From an uncultured Bacteroidia bacterium (GTDB lineage: Bacteria > Bacteroidota > Bacteroidia > JACCXN01), in contig CALKJP010000054.1 of the NCBI GenBank assembly GCA_937995645.1, positions 1 through 40,484 on the forward strand: 40,484 nt of DNA, read 5' to 3'. Below the pieces are notes generated by a model, which saw only the letters and a program-made list of their open reading frames with translations, had not been told where the DNA came from and ran no database searches. The translations under genes were made by a program, and so were the position numbers. How positions within the stretch are numbered: the stretch's first letter is position 1; every line of letters begins with the position of its first letter. Below, in pieces: positions 1 through 8,396 of this stretch.

Positions 1-291
1 GTAAAAGTACAAAGCGATATGCGGGCACATTTAAACCCTACCCGTATGAAATTTATTGAACAATGCGCTAAAAAATTTGTAGAAGAATTAAAATGTGCTT
101 GTCCTAAATGTAATTATCCGCAATTTAAAATTAGACGAACCGAAAGAGGATTACCTTGTTATAATTGTAATAAGCCAACTCAAAGTATTAATAAGTATTT
201 TTACGAGTGTATAAATTGTAATTACTTTGAGACAAAAGAAAACGAAAAACAATTTGAAGACCCTATGTTTTGCGAATATTGTAATCCTTAA
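1..291 (+). CDS. C-terminal part of a DUF6671-like Cys-rich (zinc-ribbon-type) protein, truncated by window edge
   Basis: Frame stays open to base 1 (VKVQSDMRAHLNPTRM...); several CxxC pairs (CPKC, CYNC, CINC, CEYC); family from memory. Confidence 0.6.
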   Translation, partial: VKVQSDMRAHLNPTRMKFIEQCAKKFVEELKCACPKCNYPQFKIRRTERGLPCYNCNKPTQSINKYFYECINCNYFETKENEKQFEDPMFCEYCNP

Positions 292-308
292 CTAAATAAC
301 TCTTAACT

Positions 309-1784
309 ATGAAAACACCCATTACAATTGCCTATGGAGATGGAATTGGTCCGGAAATAATGAAAGCTACATTAAAAATTCTCGAAGCTGCAGGAGCTCA
401 ATTGAGCTATGAAGAAATTGAGATTGGAGAAAAAGTTTATTTGCAGGGAATTTCTGCAGGAATTAAAAATGAAGCATGGGATAGCTTACGTAAAACAAAA
501 GTGTTTTTAAAAGCCCCCATTACTACACCTCAGGGAAAAGGCTTTAAAAGTTTAAATGTTACTACACGTAAATCGCTTGGTTTATTTGCCAATGTAAGAC
601 CCTGCGTGTCGTATTATCCTTATGTAAAAACCAAGCATCCAAAAATGGATTTGGTAATTATTCGCGAAAACGAAGAAGATTTATATGCAGGCATTGAGCA
701 CCGCCAAACCGATGATGTTTACCAGTGTTTAAAATTAATTACACGACCGGGTTGCGAAAAAATTGTTCGCTACGCTTTTGATTATGCCCGTGCTTACGGA
801 AGAAAAAAAGTAACCTGCATGTCGAAAGATAATATCATGAAAATTACGGATGGATTATTTCACCGTGTGTTTGACGAAATAGGCAAAGAATATCCTGAAA
901 TTGAAAAAGAACATCATATTATTGATATTGGCTCTGCCTTAATTGCCGATACACCGGAACGTTTTGACGTAATAGTAACCTTAAATTTATATGGCGATAT
1001 TATTTCTGATATTGCAGCTCAGGTTGCCGGCTCTGTCGGATTAGGCGGCTCTGCCAATATTGGAGAACACTGCGCCATGTTTGAAGCCATTCATGGTTCT
1101 GCCCCTGATATAGCAGGAAGAAACATCGCCAATCCTTCAGGTATTTTAAATTCGGCTATAATGATGCTGGTTCACATAGGCCAACCGCAAGTTGCCGAAA
1201 AAATTCAAAACGCATGGTTATGTACAATAGAGGAAGGAGTGCATACCGCTGATATTTATAAAGAAGGAATTAGTTCTGTAAAAGTAGGTACACAGGAATT
1301 TGCCGATGAAGTAATTAAACGCCTTGGAAAAAAACCGCAAAAATTTGCACCTGCAAGTTATGCTTCAGATAGTGTAAAAACTATTAAAATTCACACTTAC
1401 GAGCGCAAAAAACAAAAGAAAGAAATGATTGGAGTTGATGTGTTTTTGCATTGGGATAATGGAACACCAAACGATTTGGGCTCTCAGCTTTCTAAATTAA
1501 ACGGAGATGGATTAATGTTGAAAATGATTAGTAACCGTGGGGTAAAAGTTTGGCCTGACGGACTACCCGAAACATTCTGTACCGATCATTGGCGTTGCCG
1601 ATTTGTTGCCGACACCATCAATCCTTCAAATCCGGATGATTTAAGCGGAGTAAAACCGGTTACGCATCAGCAAATATTAAACTTGCTTAACAGAGTTACC
1701 CAAGCAGGTTTTGATTTTGTAAAAACAGAAAGCCTGTGTGTATTTGATGGGCAGAAAGCCTACTCATTAGGTCAAGGAGAATAA
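309..1784 (+). CDS. icd: NADP-dependent isocitrate dehydrogenase with C-terminal extension (Thermus-type long form)
   Basis: ITIAYGDGIGPEIM, RENEEDLYAGIEHRQTDDVYQCLK, NLYGDIISDIAAQVAGSVGLGGSANIG, EAIHGSAPDIAG; about 150 aa beyond the core fold. Confidence 0.9.
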   Translation: MKTPITIAYGDGIGPEIMKATLKILEAAGAQLSYEEIEIGEKVYLQGISAGIKNEAWDSLRKTKVFLKAPITTPQGKGFKSLNVTTRKSLGLFANVRPCVSYYPYVKTKHPKMDLVIIRENEEDLYAGIEHRQTDDVYQCLKLITRPGCEKIVRYAFDYARAYGRKKVTCMSKDNIMKITDGLFHRVFDEIGKEYPEIEKEHHIIDIGSALIADTPERFDVIVTLNLYGDIISDIAAQVAGSVGLGGSANIGEHCAMFEAIHGSAPDIAGRNIANPSGILNSAIMMLVHIGQPQVAEKIQNAWLCTIEEGVHTADIYKEGISSVKVGTQEFADEVIKRLGKKPQKFAPASYASDSVKTIKIHTYERKKQKKEMIGVDVFLHWDNGTPNDLGSQLSKLNGDGLMLKMISNRGVKVWPDGLPETFCTDHWRCRFVADTINPSNPDDLSGVKPVTHQQILNLLNRVTQAGFDFVKTESLCVFDGQKAYSLGQGE

Positions 1785-1808
1785 AGCGTTATGTCAATCA
1801 TAAAAAAT

Positions 1809-1837
1809 AAAAGCTCCGAGTTTCACTCGGGGCTTTT
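1809..1837. terminator. Bidirectional hairpin terminator between convergent genes
   Basis: AAAAGCTCCGAGT-TTC-ACTCGGGGCTTTT, one G:T wobble, A/T tracts both sides. Confidence 0.8.
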
Positions 1838-1858
1838 TAAAATATTTTTAGATAAAGT

Positions 1859-2920
1859 TTATTGCTTTACAAAACGAAGTGTTTTGCTATTGCCTTCGTG
1901 TATAAGTCGAATAAAATATGCACCACTTTGTAATTTGTTAACAGGCAATATCATCATGTTTTGATTTCCATGCAGGTTTATTTGTTCGCTTGAAATAATT
2001 CGTCCTGTATAATCTAACATTTGCATTTCTGCTATATTAGATAGGGTTCCGCTTATCGTTAAAGTAATAAAATCTTTAGCCGGATTAGGGAAAAGATTTA
2101 GTTCAAATTCAACGGAATTGTATTTTATACCGGCAGGAGGTAAAGTAACCACTACCTGGTCGCAAAAAGTACAATTGCTGCCCGATGCGGTAGTAACATT
2201 CATACACACATTATATGTTCCCGGAGTATTGTAAGTGTGACTAGTAAATGGGAGCTGAGTAGTAGCAAATTGCATATCGCCAAAGCTCCAAATGTAAGTG
2301 TTGCCAAATCCAATGGGCTGTCCCAAAAAGGTAACGGTTAAATTATCGGTAGTTGCGAAAAATGAGGCAGTACAGTTAATATCTACATCTACAAGTTCGC
2401 AAGTGGTATAGGTACAAGTAGTTAAAGAGTCATACACAGTTAAGCAAACCAAATATTCTTCAGATGCTGTGTACACATGCTGTGTAAAACTTCCTGTTCC
2501 GAAATTGCCATCGCCAAAATCCCATGTATAACTCCAGCCGGGCATAAATCCGGGATTGGCTATAAAAAATGCGGTGCCGGCATTTACATTAGCTATAAAA
2601 CTTGCATTACAGCTTGGTGCGGGTAATATTACGGTTACAGAGTCGCAAAAAATATCGTAGCAACTTACTCCATCAAATACTGAAAGACAAACATAATAGG
2701 TTGCGCTTGAATCGTAGGTGTGAATTGCAGTAGCCCCTGTTCCAAAGTTGCCATCACCAAAATCCCAGTCGTATGTCCAGTTTGGATCGTTTACATCGGC
2801 TGTAAAAAACACATCAGGCTCTTGTGATGTATCATAGGTAAAAGCAGCAGAGCATTGTGCATTAAGTTGATTTGCTCCAAGAATAAGAAGAGCCAACAGT
2901 AAGAGGTAATTTTTTCCCAT
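1859..2920 (-). CDS. Secreted PKD-domain protein with T9SS type A sorting domain
   Basis: Signal peptide MGKNYLLLLALLILGANQLNAQ; repeated (T/Y)xWDFGDGNFGTG; C-term LFPNPAKDFITL...GAYFIRLIHEGNSKTLRFVKQ. Confidence 0.85.
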   Translation of the reverse strand: MGKNYLLLLALLILGANQLNAQCSAAFTYDTSQEPDVFFTADVNDPNWTYDWDFGDGNFGTGATAIHTYDSSATYYVCLSVFDGVSCYDIFCDSVTVILPAPSCNASFIANVNAGTAFFIANPGFMPGWSYTWDFGDGNFGTGSFTQHVYTASEEYLVCLTVYDSLTTCTYTTCELVDVDINCTASFFATTDNLTVTFLGQPIGFGNTYIWSFGDMQFATTQLPFTSHTYNTPGTYNVCMNVTTASGSNCTFCDQVVVTLPPAGIKYNSVEFELNLFPNPAKDFITLTISGTLSNIAEMQMLDYTGRIISSEQINLHGNQNMMILPVNKLQSGAYFIRLIHEGNSKTLRFVKQ

Positions 2921-3008
2921 TTTGATTATGTTTGTTTTTTACAAAAATAATCAAATTGTATAAATTGTTATATGCCTGATTGTATGATTTAAATCAGATA
3001 TTTAGTCT

Positions 3009-3629
3009 TTATACTAACGAAAATACATAAAGGCATTCCATGGCTATTTGCCTAGAACGTTCTTCGTATTTAGCGTCTTGAAGTGGTGTCTTGTCAAATT
3101 CCTTTGGGTCGTTATAGGTGGTACCAATTCGTAATTCTACTCCGGGAATAAAAGGGCAGTTTTGTTCTGCATCAGAACAGGTCATTATGGCTGCAAAATG
3201 TGATTTGGGATTTACATCATCATTGTAAACTTTTGAAAAACAGGTGGTGTATTCATTTTCAGCATCACCAAACCGAACGGTATAAATCGGATTTGATGTT
3301 TGAACATCGTTTGCTGTAATTTTAAAACCAACTTTTTTTAAAGTATTTATGGCATTTATATTAAAGGCGGTAGCTTCGGTACCTCCTGAAAAAGTTTTTA
3401 CATTATCAATATGGTAATAGTTGGCTGCAACAGCTGCCCATATTTGGCCTAAATGGCTTCTACGTGAGTTATGTGTACAAATATAAACTAATTGTACAGA
3501 TTCATTATTTTGAATTTTATTTTTTATATAATCGCTTAGCTTTTCTAAAAGCTGTTTTCGCGATGGAGAAATTTCATCAAATTGTTTTACCAAATTATCG
3601 CAATAATTTTTAATAGTAGAAAAAATCAT
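3009..3629 (-). CDS. arsC: Low-molecular-weight protein-tyrosine-phosphatase-like arsenate reductase
   Basis: CX5R loop VYICTHNSRRSHLGQ; MTCSDAEQNCPFIPG; last gene of the ars cluster. Confidence 0.75.
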   Translation of the reverse strand: MIFSTIKNYCDNLVKQFDEISPSRKQLLEKLSDYIKNKIQNNESVQLVYICTHNSRRSHLGQIWAAVAANYYHIDNVKTFSGGTEATAFNINAINTLKKVGFKITANDVQTSNPIYTVRFGDAENEYTTCFSKVYNDDVNPKSHFAAIMTCSDAEQNCPFIPGVELRIGTTYNDPKEFDKTPLQDAKYEERSRQIAMECLYVFSLV

Positions 3630-3633
3630 AAAA

Positions 3634-4503
3634 TTATTTTTTTAACGGTATTACTAAGAAATTGTTATTAGCTTCTTCAATAGCAGTTTTAATAACGCTT
3701 CCGGCTATTAGTTTATTAAAAAAACCTTTACCTTGCTTTCCGGCTAAAACAATATGATATTTGTTATTGTATAAAATGTTTAGAATTGTTTTTTTAACAT
3801 TTCCTTCTTCTAAAATTAGATGAACGGGTACGGTATATTTATTTTTTATGGTTTGTTCAATCTCTTTTAGTTTCTGTTCGGCAGCATTTTTATATTTTGT
3901 TGTATCTTTGTAATTTATCGAGTTAGAATCGCTGTTATTTTCAATCACATGTAGTATTTTTACAGAATTTAGATTACAATCATAATTTAGTAAAAATTTA
4001 AGTGCGTTTTCTGAAGATTCTGAAAAATCTGTTAAATAAATTAAGTCAATTCCTGATTCATTGTAATTAATAGATTGTTCTCTGTTTTTAATGATTAATA
4101 ATGGTGAAATTGTGTGATTAATGATATATGTAGCAGTACTGCCAATTATAATTCCTTTTATCAATCCAAAGCCACTGGTTCCAATTATTATAATTGATTC
4201 GGGGTTTTGAACTGCAAATTTTTCCAATTCGATATATGGTAATCCTTCTTTGATTACAATGTTGGTATCAAATCCCTTTTGAATAAGTAAATCTTTTATT
4301 TGGTCAAGTTTTTTTATCGTATTATCAATGTTTACATATTTATAAAAATTCATATATTCAACACCAAGGGCATGAAATAATGTAATTTTCTGGATATTCA
4401 AATTTTTATATAAATGCAGTTGATGTATTAGTTCTTCAGAACTTTGCGATAAATCAGTTGCTAAAATTGCTTTTTTCATAGTCGTTTTTTTTAGTATTTC
4501 CAT
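3634..4503 (-). CDS. Universal stress protein, two Usp domains; likely start at [11 protein letters not shown] (4479)
   Basis: [16 protein letters not shown]..., [27 protein letters not shown]; second half [17 protein letters not shown]... [24 protein letters not shown]. Confidence 0.8.
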   Translation of the reverse strand: MEILKKTTMKKAILATDLSQSSEELIHQLHLYKNLNIQKITLFHALGVEYMNFYKYVNIDNTIKKLDQIKDLLIQKGFDTNIVIKEGLPYIELEKFAVQNPESIIIIGTSGFGLIKGIIIGSTATYIINHTISPLLIIKNREQSINYNESGIDLIYLTDFSESSENALKFLLNYDCNLNSVKILHVIENNSDSNSINYKDTTKYKNAAEQKLKEIEQTIKNKYTVPVHLILEEGNVKKTILNILYNNKYHIVLAGKQGKGFFNKLIAGSVIKTAIEEANNNFLVIPLKK

Positions 4504-5510
4504 TTATTAGCAAGGGCAACGAGTGATAACATTACCGGTACTTCTATTAAAACTCCAACAACTGTTGCTAAAGATGCTCCGGAATTTAGTCCAAATAATG
4601 AGATAGCAACGGCAACAGCCAATTCAAAAAAATTACTTGCGCCAATCATTGCTGCCGGTGCGCAAATGTTGTGCTGTAATTTTAAATAGCGTCCCAAAAA
4701 CCATGAAACAAAGAATATAAAATAGGTTTGAATGGTTAATGGAATTGCTATTAATAAGATATGAAATGGATTTTGAATAATTTTATCACCCTGAAATGCA
4801 AATAACAATATAAGTGTTGTAAGCAGTGCCAAAATTGAAACGGGTTTTAATTTTGATAAAAACACTTTGCTAAACCACTCTTCGCCTTTTGTTTTTAATA
4901 AATATCGGTTGCTTAGGTAACCTGCTGAAAGCGGAATAACTACAAATATTATAACAGAAGCAATTAATACATTGTAAGGTATTTCTATATTGGTAATTCC
5001 TAATAAAAAACGTACTATTGGAATAAAGGCAATTAATATAATTAAATCATTTACCGATACTTGAACTAATGTATAATTAGCATCGCCTTTGGTAAGATAC
5101 GACCATACAAAAACCATAGCGGTACAAGGTGCAGCACCAAGTAGTATGGCTCCGGCTATATATTGTTCTGCATCTTCGGGGCTTATCCATGCTTGATAAA
5201 GTTTAGTAAAAAAAATCCAAGCAAAAAATGCCATTGTAAAAGGTTTTATAAGCCAATTTACTATTACGGTTAATCCTAATCCTTTAAGATTTTTTGTTAC
5301 ATTTTTAATGGAAGAAAAATCAATCTGAACCATCATCGGATAAATCATCAGCCATACTAAAATAGCTACGGGAATATTTACTGTAGCAAATTCAAGATTG
5401 CTTAAAAGTTGAATACTGTTTCCTGCTATTTTTCCAATTACAATTCCGGCAATAATACATAGTGCTACCCAAAGGGTTAAATATTTTTCAAATTTTCCCA
5501 TAATTAACAA
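4491..5510 (-). CDS. acr3: ACR3-family arsenite efflux transporter
   Basis: [76 protein letters not shown]. Confidence 0.9.
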   Translation of the reverse strand: MLIMGKFEKYLTLWVALCIIAGIVIGKIAGNSIQLLSNLEFATVNIPVAILVWLMIYPMMVQIDFSSIKNVTKNLKGLGLTVIVNWLIKPFTMAFFAWIFFTKLYQAWISPEDAEQYIAGAILLGAAPCTAMVFVWSYLTKGDANYTLVQVSVNDLIILIAFIPIVRFLLGITNIEIPYNVLIASVIIFVVIPLSAGYLSNRYLLKTKGEEWFSKVFLSKLKPVSILALLTTLILLFAFQGDKIIQNPFHILLIAIPLTIQTYFIFFVSWFLGRYLKLQHNICAPAAMIGASNFFELAVAVAISLFGLNSGASLATVVGVLIEVPVMLSLVALANKWKY

Positions 5511-5974
5511 CAGTTACTATTAGGTGTACAACAAGAATTTGATGAACTTAAATCAGATAATCGAATTTTTATTTTTTCAGGAGGAACTCCACATTTATCG
5601 GTAGCAAGACAATTGGTGTATTTTGGATCTAATGTAAATTCAAAACCGTTATATCCTAAAGCATATTTCCCAATAGTATCGGCCTGATACTCTACTTCTA
5701 TTTCATAATCGCCCAGTCCTAATGTTTTTTCTGAAAGTTCAATGATGTTTAATAGTTTTTGAGGTGTTAGGCGGTGGTCAAAGTCGTTTGCCTCCCACAA
5801 TTGAAAATTAATTGCTTTTTCTTCTCTTACAGAGCCTCCGCAATCAATAAACTTTTTGGTTATTTCTCCTACTTCAGTTACATGAAAGTGTGATGGTACT
5901 TTAGTGCCGTTTGGTAATTTAAATTCTACTTTATCCATGCTTTTCAGCATTCCTTTTATTTCAGATAGTTTCAT
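5504..5974 (-). CDS. DUF6428-like protein with Cys-rich C-terminal tail
   Basis: Position between arsR and acr3; VKFKLPNG-like start, FDHRLTP, tail [14 protein letters not shown]; family from memory. Confidence 0.65.
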   Translation of the reverse strand: MKLSEIKGMLKSMDKVEFKLPNGTKVPSHFHVTEVGEITKKFIDCGGSVREEKAINFQLWEANDFDHRLTPQKLLNIIELSEKTLGLGDYEIEVEYQADTIGKYALGYNGFEFTLDPKYTNCLATDKCGVPPEKIKIRLSDLSSSNSCCTPNSNCC

Positions 5975-5984
5975 GGTTAGATTT

Positions 5985-6314
5985 TTAGCAACAGTTTATT
6001 TGATTTTTTAAGGTATTGGTGATGTTATTTAAGTATTCTTTTATAAAAGAAATGGTATTAGGATTTAAACAATAGCAAATACTATTGCCTTCTACACTGC
6101 CTTTTATTATTTCTGCATTTTTTAACTCTTTTAAATGTTGCGAAACCGTAGCCTGAGCAAGAGGAAGTTCATTTACAATATCGCCACATATACATGAATT
6201 TACTTTTAATAAATGTTCAATAATGGCTATTCTGGCCGGATGCCCCAATGCTTTAAATACAGATGCCATTTTGTTTTGGCGTTCATTAAATACATCGATT
6301 TTACTTATGCCCAT
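5985..6314 (-). CDS. arsR: ArsR/SmtB-family transcriptional repressor
   Basis: wHTH KALGHPARIAIIEHLL...CICGDIVNELPLAQATVSQHLKELKNAEII; C-terminal CC. Confidence 0.9.
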   Translation of the reverse strand: MGISKIDVFNERQNKMASVFKALGHPARIAIIEHLLKVNSCICGDIVNELPLAQATVSQHLKELKNAEIIKGSVEGNSICYCLNPNTISFIKEYLNNITNTLKNQINCC

Positions 6315-6327
6315 TTTTATATTTTAA

Positions 6328-6345
6328 TATCGCAATATTACGATA
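6328..6345. promoter_or_regulatory. Candidate ArsR operator
   Basis: TATCGCAATATTACGATA, 18-bp palindrome with one mismatched pair, 14 bp upstream of arsR ATG, overlapping a -7-like TAATATTG on the minus strand. Confidence 0.6.
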
Positions 6346-6439
6346 AAATTTTAAAATAAAAGAATTTACTTTGTTAAACTTAATTTAACATGCCTATTTA
6401 CAATTAGTGTCATTTTTGTTGACTTTTAAAAAATAACTT

Positions 6440-8134
6440 ATGAATTATGGTTTCTTTGATTTTTTAACGCTCATAGGCTCTTTAGGCTTGTTTTTATACG
6501 GAATGAAAATAATGAGCGATGGAATACAAAAAGTGGCAGGCGATAAGATGCGAGCCATATTAGGTGCAATGACTCGTAATCGGGTAATGGGTGTTTTAAC
6601 CGGATTATTAATTACAACCATTATACAATCTTCTTCTGCAACCACTGTAATGGTGGTAAGTTTTGTAAATGCAGGATTACTTACCTTGGCTCAGTCTATA
6701 GGAGTAATTATGGGTGCTAATATTGGAACAACTGTTACCGCCTGGATTATATCACTGTTAGGCTTTAAGGTAAAAATGATAGCTTTAGCAATTCCACTTG
6801 TTGGTATTGCTTTCCCTATGCTATTTTTTAAAAAAGATAAGCTAAAATCGTTCGGAGAATTTTTAATCGGATTTGGTATTTTGTTTATTGGCTTAGATTT
6901 TCTTAAAAATTCGGTGCCCAATTTAGAAAGCTCACCCGAAGCTTTAGAGTTTTTAAAAGATTTAACCGGTATGGGACATTTTTCTGTTTTAATTTTTATT
7001 TTCATAGGCACGATACTTACCATAGTTGTCCAATCTTCAAGCGCAGCTATGGCTCTTACTTTAGTATTATGTAATAAAGGATGGATTGGATTTGAAGCCG
7101 GGGCCGCCATTGTATTAGGCGAAAATATTGGTACAACAATAACAGCAAATTTGGCATCCTTAATAGGGAATGTGCACGCAAAGCGAGCCGCCATGTCGCA
7201 CACCTTGTTCAATATATTTGGTGTAATTTGGATGTTTTTAGTTTTTAATGTAGTGCTTCGCGGAATTGATTTATATTTAATTTCTACAGGAGCAACTTCT
7301 CCTTTTCAAGACCCAACATCAATTCCGATTGCATTGGCAATATACCATACAACGTTTAATGTAGCCAATACCTTGTTGCTAATTTGGTTTGTAAAATTTA
7401 TCGAAAAAACGGTTCAAAAAATTATACCCTCAAAAGGAGGAGAAGATGAAAAACATCATTTAGAATACATAGGTACAGGATTAATGAAAGCATATGAATT
7501 ATCTATTATTGAAGCAAAAAAAGAAGTGATAAAATTTGGCGAATTATCCAAACGCATGTTTAATATGATTCCCGAATTATTACTTGAAACTGACAATAAA
7601 AAGTTTATTGAAAAATTTGAGCGTATAAAAAAATATGAACAAATTACCGATAAAATTGAAATTGAAATAGCCAATTTTTTAGTAAAAGTATCCAAAAATG
7701 AAATTAGTGAAGAAACATCGCAACAAATAAGATCAATGCTTCGCATGAATAATAATTTTGAAAAAATTGGAGATGTATGTTATCAAATGTCAATAGCTAT
7801 TAAAAAGAAGAATGAAGAAAAAGCATGGTTTACACCAACGCAACGCGAACGCTTAAAAGAAATGTTTTTACTAATAAATCAGGCGTTTAATACTATGCTC
7901 GAAAATATTAAAGCAGAAGAAGGAAAAGCAGATATTCAAAAAGCAGTTGTAATAGAGAATAAAATAAATGACTTGCGCGATGCAATGCGCGATGAGCATT
8001 TCCGTAGCATAGAAAAAGGCGATTACAATATTAAAAGTGGCTTGTATTACAACAACCTTTATTCGTCTTGCGAAAAAATTGGTGACCATATTATGAATAT
8101 AAACGAAGCAGCTGCAGGGGTTAATTTAGAATAA
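6440..8134 (+). CDS. Na/Pi cotransporter family protein with C-terminal PhoU-like domain
   Basis: Paired QSSSATT and QSSSAAM motifs, GANIGTT / GENIGTT, PhoU-like helical C-terminus. Confidence 0.9.
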   Translation: MNYGFFDFLTLIGSLGLFLYGMKIMSDGIQKVAGDKMRAILGAMTRNRVMGVLTGLLITTIIQSSSATTVMVVSFVNAGLLTLAQSIGVIMGANIGTTVTAWIISLLGFKVKMIALAIPLVGIAFPMLFFKKDKLKSFGEFLIGFGILFIGLDFLKNSVPNLESSPEALEFLKDLTGMGHFSVLIFIFIGTILTIVVQSSSAAMALTLVLCNKGWIGFEAGAAIVLGENIGTTITANLASLIGNVHAKRAAMSHTLFNIFGVIWMFLVFNVVLRGIDLYLISTGATSPFQDPTSIPIALAIYHTTFNVANTLLLIWFVKFIEKTVQKIIPSKGGEDEKHHLEYIGTGLMKAYELSIIEAKKEVIKFGELSKRMFNMIPELLLETDNKKFIEKFERIKKYEQITDKIEIEIANFLVKVSKNEISEETSQQIRSMLRMNNNFEKIGDVCYQMSIAIKKKNEEKAWFTPTQRERLKEMFLLINQAFNTMLENIKAEEGKADIQKAVVIENKINDLRDAMRDEHFRSIEKGDYNIKSGLYYNNLYSSCEKIGDHIMNINEAAAGVNLE

Positions 8135-8396
8135 TTTTTTATTTAGGCATCAGGTATAAGTAGTCAGTAGAGAAAAGAGATTAAAGACAAAATAGCAAAG
8201 ACTACTTTAATTTTAAAATTAATAATTTGATGATTTTTATAATTTAGAATTTTCTAATCTGTAATTTTTCAATCATCCCTAATTGTTAACTTATTTTTTA
8301 CAATCGATATTTTTATTAACAATTCCTTAACTCAACAATATTACAGTTACTACATTCTTGCGCTTAGTTTTGTAAGTATCCATACAAAATACTTGC

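Noticed and set aside
3634-4503. 13-nt overlap of Usp and acr3 ORFs as a coupling signal
   Set aside because: Disappears with the more likely Usp start [11 protein letters not shown] at 4479.
6691-7212. Antisense ORFs inside the Na/Pi genes (6691-7212, 8648-9223, 6445-6645, 7456-7746, 9359-9565)
   Set aside because: The two long ones resemble each other only because the sense genes are paralogs; sense strand has unmistakable family motifs, and no independent promoter or signal was seen.
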